Assembly (NCBI GenBank): GCA_019313765.1 | Contig: JAFDAP010000069.1 | Span: 1 to 7,589 of the forward strand | Direction: 5' to 3' | DNA: 7,589 nt | From: Deltaproteobacteria bacterium | GTDB taxonomy: Bacteria > Desulfobacterota > DSM-4660 > Desulfatiglandales > Desulfatiglandaceae | Shown here: positions 1-5,280 of the stretch, in pieces | How the letters are laid out: each line of letters starts with the position of its first letter | How positions within the stretch are numbered: the stretch's first letter is position 1 | Notes under the pieces: model-generated | Seen by the model: the letters and a program-made list of their open reading frames with translations, nothing else | Databases searched by the model: none | What the model was told of the DNA's origin: nothing | Position numbers and translations under genes: made by a program

Positions 1-281
1 AAACATCACGCTTCCAATAGCATGGCTGCATTCATATGCAAGCCATCAAGTTCAAAAAGACGTTCGATGCCGGCCATACACCACCGGCATCTAAAGAACG
101 GATGTGAATTATCATGTTCCTAAATACATGTCAACAATAAGTTGTTAAAATCACTCGCGCCATGAAACACAATCTGTCTAAGCAAATTCAACTGGCAAAG
201 CACTATTCCAACGGACCTGATCTTTGATGCTCCAACCCCTCTTTGAGGTACCTAATTTGGTACCAGATCCTAAAATCCACA
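1..281. other. Non-coding stretch with two small hairpins
   Basis: I see no convincing gene here. The longest plausible reading frame starting with ATG near 161 is only about 21 codons. Two adjacent stem-loops are visible. One has arms 22-30 and 37-46, with one bulged base and a 6-nt loop. The other has an 8-bp stem GATGCCGG/CCGGCATC (66-73 and 84-91), extended by CGTTC/GAACG (61-65 and 96-100) across a 4-nt bulge. A third feature is GGTACC twice (247-252 and 259-264) with 6 nt between, which can also pair. Neither large hairpin is followed by a T-run on either strand, so they are not obvious intrinsic terminators. They may belong to the 3' end of a transcript entering from outside the window. 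Confidence 0.4.
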
Positions 282-324
282 AAAAAAAGAGCAAAATAGC
301 AAAACGCTAAGTTGCTCTTTTTTT
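282..324 (-). terminator. Intrinsic terminator downstream of tRNA-Pro
   Basis: The 13-nt arms AAAAAAAGAGCAA (282-294) and TTGCTCTTTTTTT (312-324) are perfectly complementary around a 17-nt loop. Read on the minus strand, the stem is followed by a run of T, starting about 10 nt past the tRNA 3' CCA, as expected for terminating the tRNA transcript. The element is symmetric, with A- and T-runs on both sides, so it could also stop plus-strand transcripts entering from the left. Confidence 0.75.
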
Positions 325-333
325 AGATTTTAC

Positions 334-410
334 TGGTCGGGACGCGGGGATTTGAACCCCGGACCCCCTGAACCCCATTCAGGTGCGCTTCCAGACTGCG
401 CCACGTCCCG
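334..410 (-). tRNA. tRNA-Pro (anticodon GGG)
   Basis: The minus strand folds into a complete 77-nt cloverleaf with encoded CCA. The acceptor stem is CGGGACG/CGTCCCG. The D stem is GCGC/GCGC, the anticodon stem CCTGA/TCAGG, and the T stem CGGGG/CCCCG with loop TTCAAAT. The anticodon loop ATGGGGT places GGG at plus-strand positions 374-376, which reads the proline codon CCC and, by wobble, CCU. The C1:G72 first pair is the known identity feature of bacterial tRNA-Pro. The gene is solitary, has its own promoter and terminator, and is transcribed away from the receiver-like gene on its right. No duplicated 3' end of this tRNA was seen elsewhere in the window, so there is no sign of an integrated island at this tRNA. 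Confidence 0.97.
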
Positions 411-429
411 AAATTTGAATAGGATTGAT

Positions 430-455
430 ATTATATCACTTTGTGACATTGTCAA
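430..455 (-). promoter_or_regulatory. Putative promoter of tRNA-Pro
   Basis: On the minus strand a perfect TTGACA (455-450) is followed by a perfect TATAAT (435-430), about 19 nt before the tRNA 5' end. The spacer is only 14 nt, shorter than the usual 16-18 nt for a sigma-70 promoter, so one of the two boxes may not be the one used. The -35 box overlaps the palindrome TGACA-T-TGTCA (444-454), a possible operator. Confidence 0.5.
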
Positions 456-473
456 GCGATAAAATAATGCAGC

Positions 474-502
474 TTGTCACTCTGCTTAAACATAGGTATG
501 AT
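474..502 (+). promoter_or_regulatory. Putative sigma-70 promoter of receiver-like gene
   Basis: TTGTCA (474-479) and TATGAT (497-502) lie on the plus strand with the optimal 17-nt spacer. Transcription would begin near 509, giving an untranslated leader of about 60 nt before the ATG at 572. The promoter is back-to-back with that of the tRNA gene. Confidence 0.55.
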
Positions 503-571
503 AACACTCAAAACAATTACTTAGACCTCATTTCCTTCTAACTATACCTTTAAAACAAGGGGGCCGAAAAA

Positions 572-973
572 ATGGTGCGGAAAGAAAAACCACATGCTCT
601 TATACTGGAAAAAGACCGAAAACTTATTGATTCAATTGAAAAAATCCTCAAAAGAAGATCATATGCAGTAACCACCTCATTTGAAAAAGAAGAGGCCCTG
701 CGACACTTAAAGGAAAGGCTTTATCCGCTGGCCGTTGTGGGCGATGCCGAAGGAAGTGCTTCCCCGTTCGAAGCCATGCGAGATATTGTCATGGCCTCTC
801 CCATGACCTCTATGATTCTTATCAGCGATCTTCCGGAAGAGGAAGTTAATGAAAAGGCAGAGGGTTACGGGATCTTAGGGCATATAAACAGGGAAATCCG
901 GTCAAGGGACCTGTTGAAACTGGTCAAAAGCTTTGAAGCAATATTTACTTCCTTTGCCCCTGCCAAGAAATAG
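572..973 (+). CDS. Stand-alone degenerate response-regulator receiver-like protein
   Basis: This 133-residue protein has the length and alternating beta/alpha pattern of a single CheY-like receiver domain, with no output domain. Visible elements are beta-1 HALILEKD (8-15) with an acidic residue at 13 and 15, beta-3 LAVVGD (53-58), beta-4 MILIS (81-85) and beta-5 ILGHI (101-105). Several active-site features are off consensus. The phosphoacceptor Asp is Gly57 or shifted to Asp58. The Ser/Thr position is Ser85. The invariant Lys after beta-5 appears to be replaced in HINRE (104-108). It may therefore be a pseudo-receiver acting by protein binding rather than phosphotransfer. The ATG has a good ribosome site, AAGGGGG at 557-563, 8 nt upstream. 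The protein is predicted cytoplasmic, with no signal peptide or membrane segment. The gene is monocistronic: a large palindrome follows directly and the next gene is 315 bp away. The fold assignment is from pattern, not from a search. Confidence 0.75.
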   Translation: MVRKEKPHALILEKDRKLIDSIEKILKRRSYAVTTSFEKEEALRHLKERLYPLAVVGDAEGSASPFEAMRDIVMASPMTSMILISDLPEEEVNEKAEGYGILGHINREIRSRDLLKLVKSFEAIFTSFAPAKK

Positions 974-981
974 GTTTTTAA

Positions 982-1022
982 ATGCACAAAAAAATGTGCA
1001 TCGTGCACAATTTTTTGTGCAT
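982..1022. repeat. Long palindrome built of TGCACA/TGTGCA units
   Basis: Arms 982-1000 and 1004-1022 are 19 nt each and complementary except for one central A/A position, around a 3-nt loop TCG. Each arm is itself an inverted repeat, TGCACA-N6-TGTGCA (983-988 with 995-1000, and 1004-1009 with 1016-1021), so the sequence can form either one long hairpin or two short ones. It begins 8 nt after the stop codon of the receiver-like gene and could end its transcript, although no clean T-run follows. Alternatively it is a protein-binding site. A fifth TGCACA is at 1142-1147. Confidence 0.7.
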
Positions 1023-1204
1023 TCTATGTCCTTTCTCCTCTTTCGGATTTTCCCCCTATAATGATTTTTTTGAATGACCGCATATTGATGCCTTGCATCG
1101 TGAACGTCTAACATGCCGGTATAATCCCGGTTTCAGGTTAATGCACAATATTTTTCGCGATGAAAAACCTGTTTTTATAAAGGATTTGCCAATAAATCGG
1201 GTTT

Positions 1205-1220
1205 TGGCACAGAAATTGGA
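1205..1220 (+). promoter_or_regulatory. Possible sigma-54 promoter before the cyclase gene
   Basis: TGGCAC (1205-1210), 5 nt, then TTGGA (1216-1220) matches the -24/-12 consensus TGGCAC-N5-TTGCA except for G instead of C in the -12 GC. Spacing is exactly right and it sits about 70 bp upstream of the ATG. The altered -12 dinucleotide is a serious weakness. A TATAAT at 1120-1125 in the same gap has no good -35 partner. I see nothing else in the gap 1023-1288 apart from these sites. Confidence 0.3.
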
Positions 1221-1288
1221 TTGAGTTTTATTAGTTGTGTAATGTGGATGCTTCTCCTTAAGTCTGAACGAAATTTGAGGACAAAACA

Positions 1289-3121
1289 ATGAGCCGTCCG
1301 GATTGTATCAGTAATCGAAACATTAAAGTTGTTGCCTCCTATGTGAGGAGCAAATTAGGCAACAACGAACGGCTATTTGAAGGGCTTCCGTACCCGGCCG
1401 ATGAGTATTCTTCTTCCGAAGATTTCTTCCTGAACGAAGATGAATGGACCACGCTTGACAATTTTGACCGGATTTTCAGGAAAGCCAAAGAACTGGTGAG
1501 CGAACCCAATTTCTATTTCAATTGCGGCGCCTCTTCAGCGAGGCTCCGTTCCTGGGGCCGCTTCCATTATTTTGTGAGGGTCTTTGCCTCTCCCAATGAA
1601 GGTTTTAAAAGACTTCCTTTCTTTAACAAAAATTTCAACGACACAAAAGAAATCGAGATCATCGTACCCCCCGCATACGATAGCCGTTCGAGACAGGTCA
1701 GGACCCTTATTAAAGTCGAGCACCACAGTGATATGGATCCCAACAAGGACTATATACGCGACCCTTATTTGAGGGGAATCATCTCTTCCATCCCTACCAT
1801 CTGGGGAATGCCTCCTGCATCCATTCGGCAACACATGAATCCTTACAATCCGGAGGTCCTGTTCAACCAGGAACCCGAATTCACTCCATATGGTCTTGAT
1901 GTCAAAATCGAGAAAGATATTATGACGATCAGAAATCCGGGTAATGGGCAGCGCCGCATTGTCGGGGAAAAGGTCATTTTGGAATCAGAGTCTGTCAACG
2001 GCCATGAAATATTCTGGGGCAAATATACCAAACGCCAGGATTATTCTCCAGTCGCCGGGAACAGAAAGGAGGCGATCCTCATCACTGAAACCATTGAAAA
2101 TAACGGCCAGGTCCTTCTGACCAAAGGAGAAATATTTAAGGCCCCCTATTTTATTATAGAAGTCTCACACGACCGGTTCTCTCTGTTTCATCGTCTCCTC
2201 CAGTTTTTCAAGCCCATAGATAAGCCTCAGGATTCCGGATCCGAATTGAGTGAGTCTATCGATCAACTTAGAAAAAGCATGAGCGCGAAAAACAAGGCGT
2301 ACCTTGCCCTTGAAAAGTCAAATGCGGAGTTGATAAAGGCAAAGGCCCAATTAGACAAGTACGCATTAGAACTTGAGCATAGGGTCGAGGAACGCACGGC
2401 GGAACTTCAAAAGGCCCAGCAGGACTTGCTTCAACTAAATCACGATCTTGAATCAAAGGTTAAGAGCCAGGTCGTTGAACTGGAAATGTATAACGAACTT
2501 CGACGTTATCTCTCGCCCAAACTAACGGAAAAAATCCTCACCGGCGGCCATGCTTTTGGCAAAGAACCTCAAAGAAAAATAATGACCGTGGTATTCTCAG
2601 ATATCAGGGGCTTCTCAAGTGTAACAGACAGCCTGGAATCAGAAGAGCTATTTCATCTTTTGGACAGGTATCTTTCCGAGATGATCAAGATCATCCACGA
2701 CCACGACGGCACCCTGAACAAAATCATAGGTGACGGTCTACTCATCTTTTTTAATGATCCTATACCAATGGAGGATCATGCTGAACGGGCCGTGCGCATG
2801 GCCGTGGATATGCAAAGAAAGATAACGGGTTTGTTGGATGAATGGCGCCAATACGGCCATGAATTAGGGATCGGCATTGGAATAAACACGGGCTATGTAA
2901 CCGTTGGCAATATCGGTTCGGATATGCACCGGGACTATACGGTCATCGGCAACCAGGTAAATGTGGCGGCACGGCTCGAATCAGTGGCCAAACCCGGAGA
3001 AATTCTTATCAGTCAGAGGACCTATAGTAAGGTAAAAGACCTGTTCGAGGTAGAGGAGAAGGGTGAGATACAGGTCAAAGGGATACACACCCCGGTGAAG
3101 ACCTGCAATGTAGTCTGGTAG
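1289..3121 (+). CDS. Class III (IIIb-type) adenylate cyclase with novel N-terminal domain
   Basis: This 610-residue cytoplasmic protein is predicted to make cAMP from ATP. The C-terminal cyclase domain (about 430-610) has both metal-binding aspartates, Asp438 in FSDIRGFS and Asp482 in IIGDG. Lys478 is the adenine-recognising lysine. Thr551 in DYTVIG replaces Asp in the manner of class IIIb enzymes, which are often bicarbonate-responsive. The transition-state residues Asn558 and Arg562 are in VNVAARLE. The catalytic set is complete and points to ATP rather than GTP. Before it lie a long coiled coil (about 320-400, containing LEHRVEERTAEL) and the usual pre-cyclase motif RRYLSPKL (405-412). Residues 1-300 form a large soluble domain I do not recognise, presumably the sensor; no transmembrane segment is seen. 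The ATG is supported by GAGGA (1277-1281) 7 nt upstream. The gene stands alone, with a repeat element starting right after the stop. Confidence 0.93.
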   Translation: MSRPDCISNRNIKVVASYVRSKLGNNERLFEGLPYPADEYSSSEDFFLNEDEWTTLDNFDRIFRKAKELVSEPNFYFNCGASSARLRSWGRFHYFVRVFASPNEGFKRLPFFNKNFNDTKEIEIIVPPAYDSRSRQVRTLIKVEHHSDMDPNKDYIRDPYLRGIISSIPTIWGMPPASIRQHMNPYNPEVLFNQEPEFTPYGLDVKIEKDIMTIRNPGNGQRRIVGEKVILESESVNGHEIFWGKYTKRQDYSPVAGNRKEAILITETIENNGQVLLTKGEIFKAPYFIIEVSHDRFSLFHRLLQFFKPIDKPQDSGSELSESIDQLRKSMSAKNKAYLALEKSNAELIKAKAQLDKYALELEHRVEERTAELQKAQQDLLQLNHDLESKVKSQVVELEMYNELRRYLSPKLTEKILTGGHAFGKEPQRKIMTVVFSDIRGFSSVTDSLESEELFHLLDRYLSEMIKIIHDHDGTLNKIIGDGLLIFFNDPIPMEDHAERAVRMAVDMQRKITGLLDEWRQYGHELGIGIGINTGYVTVGNIGSDMHRDYTVIGNQVNVAARLESVAKPGEILISQRTYSKVKDLFEVEEKGEIQVKGIHTPVKTCNVVW

Positions 3122-3122
3122 C

Positions 3123-3306
3123 CTAGTGCCCATCCACAAACAAAAAAAGGGGCACTTGCAAGTGTCCAATTCAGAAATGAGCAATTTTTTACAAGATCAA
3201 GGAAATCAAGGGGTTGGGCGGAGGCGTACGTGTAGTACGCCGCACAACTAACCCCGCTGATTGACGCTGAGATTGTGAAAAAGGGCCATTTCTGGATGGA
3301 CACTAG
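3123..3306. repeat. 184-bp imperfect inverted-repeat element (MITE/REP-like)
   Basis: The ends CTAGTGCCCATCCA (3123-3136) and, reversed, CTAGTGTCCATCCA (3293-3306) match at 13 of 14 bases. Inside are two nested structures. A small stem AGTGCCC/GGGCACT pairs 3125-3131 with 3150-3156. A large imperfect hairpin begins with AGTGTCC/GGACACT (3161-3167 with 3298-3304), continues with shared CAGAAATG-type blocks, and is capped by a perfect GGCGTAC-GTGTA-GTACGCC stem-loop (3223-3241). The junction is a perfect 12-bp palindrome CACTTGCAAGTG (3153-3164). The element starts immediately after the cyclase stop, has no reading frame of its own, and lies between convergent genes. The layout is that of a non-autonomous dispersed repeat. 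I believe similar sequences recur in Desulfobacterales genomes, but that is from memory. Confidence 0.75.
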
Positions 3307-3406
3307 CCTAAGCAATATTCACGAACTTCTATCGTAATATCAATCAATTCCTTTATTCTAACCCCGGACAAGCTACAAGACCGGCCCAGTGAACTCTTTC
3401 TCATCA

Positions 3407-3601
3407 TTATATGGGCAAGGAATCGAAGGGAGAATGAGGATCGTTCGCATCCGGCCAGGGAGAATGCCGCATCCACATATCTCTGTCGTAGATGAACTTG
3501 GTACGATGTTCGCATGCCGCCAAAGTCAAACATGACAACAAAAGTAACACTGCCGCAGTGAGCCTAAGATATTTTTTAACGATGATCCCTATTACACGCA
3601 T
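3407..3601 (-). CDS. Small predicted outer-membrane lipoprotein
   Basis: This 64-residue protein has a classic lipoprotein signal peptide. A basic region (Lys9, Lys10, Arg13) is followed by a hydrophobic stretch (14-27) and the lipobox LAAC ending at Cys30. Residue +2 is Glu, not Asp, so sorting to the outer membrane is expected. The mature peptide is only 35 residues, charged and aromatic (CEHRTKFIYDRDMWMR at 30-45), then proline-rich; I recognise no family. I chose the ATG at 3601 because GAGG lies 9 nt upstream; a TTG at 3616 would add five residues but lacks a ribosome site. The short mature part could be a genuine mini-lipoprotein or the remains of a longer one. Overlapping frames have no such signals. 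Confidence 0.7.
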   Translation of the reverse strand: MRVIGIIVKKYLRLTAAVLLLLSCLTLAACEHRTKFIYDRDMWMRHSPWPDANDPHSPFDSLPI

Positions 3602-3610
3602 AAAATCTGA

Positions 3611-3614
3611 CCTC
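3611..3614 (-). promoter_or_regulatory. Ribosome binding site fixing the lipoprotein start
   Basis: GAGG on the minus strand lies 9 nt before the ATG at 3601. It falls just inside the longer frame that would start with TTG at 3616, which favours the shorter product. Confidence 0.55.
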
Positions 3615-3651
3615 AATATATTAAAATTATTCCGGTCCCAGAAATCAGAAA

Positions 3652-3715
3652 TGATGGACTCGTAAAAAGTCCATCAACAGGTCCCGCCATGGCGGGAGTA
3701 AGCCCCGGCCTGGGG
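3652..3715. repeat. Composite palindromic repeat cluster
   Basis: Three stem-loops stand in a row. The first is TGATGGACT/AGTCCATCA (3652-3660 with 3668-3676, 7-nt loop). The second is a perfect 16-bp palindrome TCCCGCCATGGCGGGA (3682-3697). The third is CCCC/GGGG (3703-3706 with 3712-3715). The first stem with its CGTAAAA loop resembles a dispersed intergenic repeat I recall from several sulfate-reducing Desulfobacterota; that resemblance is unverified. It sits between two minus-strand genes, downstream of the 17-residue-repeat gene, and could attenuate or stabilise transcripts. No T-run follows on the minus strand. Confidence 0.65.
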
Positions 3716-3766
3716 TGGGGGTTGAAACACCATTGAATCCGCACAATCACTTGCTGTTCTTTATTA

Positions 3767-4225
3767 CTACAAAAGAAGCAACCGAGCGGCCCCTCCAATC
3801 AACACAATATCTCCAAATGCTTCAACACTTCCGACTTTCCGGCCGCTCTTATTGAATACGTCGCCATTGGCATTAACTGAGCCGAGAAGGGTTCCGGACT
3901 GGTTCCGTACTTTCCCGTCGGTATCGACATTCCCAATCTTTTTCTTGTTGACATTGAATACCGTACCCCCTGCATCAACCGAACCAACAGCCTTACCATT
4001 GATATTCAAAATATTGCCATCAGCGTCAACTGAGCCAATAGCCCTGCCGGACAGGTTCAATACGTTCCCTTTAAAATCATCCTTTTCTGCAGCCATGGCA
4101 CTCTTTGCAAATACCTTCCCGCTAAATCCGGCGGCCATGACCGGTGCGAAAATGCAAAGGAGTACCATGACCAAGCAGACGGGTACCCAAACATTCACAC
4201 TTCTATTATCATAAGACGTCTCCAT
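3767..4225 (-). CDS. Exported protein of five tandem 17-residue repeats
   Basis: This 152-residue protein has an N-terminal signal peptide: Arg8, a hydrophobic core at about 12-30, and possible cleavage after AMAA at 43-46 or VMAA at 29-32. It is predicted periplasmic or secreted. Residues 53-137 are five repeats of exactly 17 residues with consensus G-x-V-x-N-x-x-G-x-x-[IVL]-G-[SN]-V-[DNE]-x-x, followed by a partial sixth unit (138-152) ending in a hydrophobic LLLL. Each repeat reads as two short beta strands with Gly turns, suggesting a closed beta-flower or beta-propeller-like fold. From memory, comparable motifs occur in '4-fold beta flower' proteins and in fungal DUF3659 repeats; function is unknown. 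The start is ATG 4225, with GGAGG 6 nt upstream. A longer frame to 4285 would spoil the signal peptide. The next gene is SDR, 222 bp upstream. Confidence 0.85.
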   Translation of the reverse strand: METSYDNRSVNVWVPVCLVMVLLCIFAPVMAAGFSGKVFAKSAMAAEKDDFKGNVLNLSGRAIGSVDADGNILNINGKAVGSVDAGGTVFNVNKKKIGNVDTDGKVRNQSGTLLGSVNANGDVFNKSGRKVGSVEAFGDIVLIGGAARLLLL

Positions 4226-4230
4226 ATGCA

Positions 4231-4238
4231 CCCTCCTT
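4231..4238 (-). promoter_or_regulatory. Strong ribosome binding site of the repeat protein gene
   Basis: AAGGAGGG on the minus strand is a near-perfect Shine-Dalgarno sequence. Its GGAGG core ends 6 nt before the ATG at 4225. It decides this start over an in-frame upstream ATG at 4285. Confidence 0.8.
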
Positions 4239-4300
4239 AAACGATTATGATTCACTTTACAGTGTACCCCTTCCCTTCGAGGCACGCAGAGTAGGCCCGG

Positions 4301-4323
4301 TTATCCACAAAAAGTTATCCAAC
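4301..4323 (+). promoter_or_regulatory. Perfect DnaA box plus a second near-match
   Basis: TTATCCACA (4301-4309) equals the consensus DnaA binding site. TTATCCAAC (4315-4323) repeats its first seven bases in the same orientation 14 bp further on. They lie about 75 bp upstream of the start of the exported repeat-protein gene, in its probable promoter region. A single 9-mer can occur by chance and there are no further boxes or AT-rich unwinding element here, so a replication origin is unlikely. A regulatory or titration site is possible. Confidence 0.35.
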
Positions 4324-4447
4324 AATATGTCCCGGCATTTTGAGGAGAACGGCTTTAAAATAGCCGCCTTTCATGACCTGAATCAGGGTTAAGGGTTGTC
4401 TCAAGCTTCTCCTGCGTGCGACGCACAGGTCTGGGCCCCAGGGATGT

Positions 4448-5251
4448 TCAGGATTGACATAATCGTTCACTAATCTCCCACAGCCTTTTTCTGGCTTTGG
4501 CATCATAGGAAATTCTTGAGGATTTTGTTGGCTTCATGTTTTTAAAGTATTTGCCGGTTACTGTGGAGAGTTCCGGAGCTGTGGCAAGATAAACAGAAGT
4601 TTTAGCGCCTTGAGTAACCGGGCTTCCACCCATTCCCCAGCCTGCCTTAAGCAGCTTCGTGTCGATCACGCCGGGGTGAAGGCAATTGACGGTTATGCCG
4701 GTTCCCTTAAGTCTTTCCGCCAGTTCGGATGTAAAAAGGACATTGCAGAGCTTGGACAGGGAATAGGCTTCGTATGCACTGTAGTGCTTTTCTGCCTGAA
4801 GATTGTCAAAATCTATGCTTGATGCGTGTACCTGGGAACTGACATTAATGATCCTGCAGGGCACGCGTTTTCCTATTAGATCAAGCAGCAGCAATGTTAG
4901 AAAAAAGGGAGCCAGGTGGTTGACCGCAAAGGTCATTTCAAAACCGTCTTCTGAAATCCTGTGCCTGGTCTCATAAACACCGGCATTGTTAATGAGCACG
5001 TCCAGCCGGTCGTGCTTCTCAAGAACCTGTTCAGCCAGATAACGAACCTGTTTCAGGGATGCAAGATCAGCGATAAAGGCCTCTATCCTGTCATTTCCCG
5101 TTGCCTTTTTGATCTCATTCAAAACCCTATCGGCCCGGCCGGAATTCCTGCCGTGCAAAAGTACGGTTGCGCCCATTTTTGCCAGATCGAGTGCGGTCTG
5201 CTTTCCTATTCCGTCCGTTGAGCCGGTTATGAGTATGGTTTTGTCTTTCAC
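4448..5251 (-). CDS. Short-chain dehydrogenase/reductase, retinol-dehydrogenase-like
   Basis: This is a 267-residue classical SDR, predicted to be a soluble NAD(P)-dependent oxidoreductase acting on an alcohol or carbonyl group. The cofactor motif TGSTDGIG (9-16) follows beta-1. Arg35 in HGRN after beta-2 suggests NADP(H). NNAG is at 88-91. The catalytic set is Asn111, Ser139 (NVSS), Tyr163 and Lys167 (YSLSK), all present; HPG (193-195 region) is the usual post-catalytic turn. The overall pattern (DLASL, FAVNHLAPFFLT, SSxxH) is that of the RDH11-14/WW-domain oxidoreductase-like branch; the true substrate cannot be read from sequence. The start is GTG: an in-frame TAG lies three codons upstream and no later start keeps beta-1, although the ribosome site is weak (AGAAAAAGG abutting the start). 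There is no partner gene in an operon; neighbours are 222 and 382 bp away. Confidence 0.93.
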   Translation of the reverse strand: MKDKTILITGSTDGIGKQTALDLAKMGATVLLHGRNSGRADRVLNEIKKATGNDRIEAFIADLASLKQVRYLAEQVLEKHDRLDVLINNAGVYETRHRISEDGFEMTFAVNHLAPFFLTLLLLDLIGKRVPCRIINVSSQVHASSIDFDNLQAEKHYSAYEAYSLSKLCNVLFTSELAERLKGTGITVNCLHPGVIDTKLLKAGWGMGGSPVTQGAKTSVYLATAPELSTVTGKYFKNMKPTKSSRISYDAKARKRLWEISERLCQS

Positions 5252-5280
5252 CTTTTTCTAAAGGAATCCTATTTTGCTGT

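Noticed and set aside
334..410. tRNA gene as integration site of a genomic island
   Set aside because: No integrase and no duplicated tRNA 3' end found in the window.
902..1114. Minus-strand reading frame of 70 codons
   Set aside because: It overlaps the end of the receiver-like gene and runs through the TGCACA palindrome. Its composition is erratic and it has no ribosome site.
1120..1125. Perfect TATAAT upstream of the cyclase
   Set aside because: No -35 box at 16-18 nt; the nearest TTGCAT is 21 nt away. Kept only as a weak alternative to the sigma-54-like site.
1056..1289. Minus-strand reading frame of 77 codons in the cyclase leader
   Set aside because: It is low-complexity and basic, with no recognisable motif, and covers the probable promoter region of the cyclase.
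3303..3533. Minus-strand frame of 76 codons overlapping the lipoprotein gene
   Set aside because: It has no signal peptide or ribosome site and ends inside the repeat element. The lipoprotein frame is clearly better.
4096..4112. TGGCAC...TTTGCA resembling a sigma-54 promoter on the plus strand
   Set aside because: The spacing between the two elements is 2 nt too short and it lies inside a coding region with no plus-strand gene downstream.
3852..4214. Plus-strand frame of 120 codons with repetitive protein
   Set aside because: It is the antisense shadow of the 17-residue-repeat gene; the periodicity is inherited from that gene. The other strand has a signal peptide and a strong ribosome site.
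4301..4323. Replication origin at the DnaA-box pair
   Set aside because: Only two sites, no AT-rich unwinding region and no dnaA, dnaN or similar gene nearby.
4350..4366. CGGCT/AGCCG hairpin as terminator of the SDR gene
   Set aside because: The stem is only 5 bp with no proper T-run on the minus strand. It is too weak to call.
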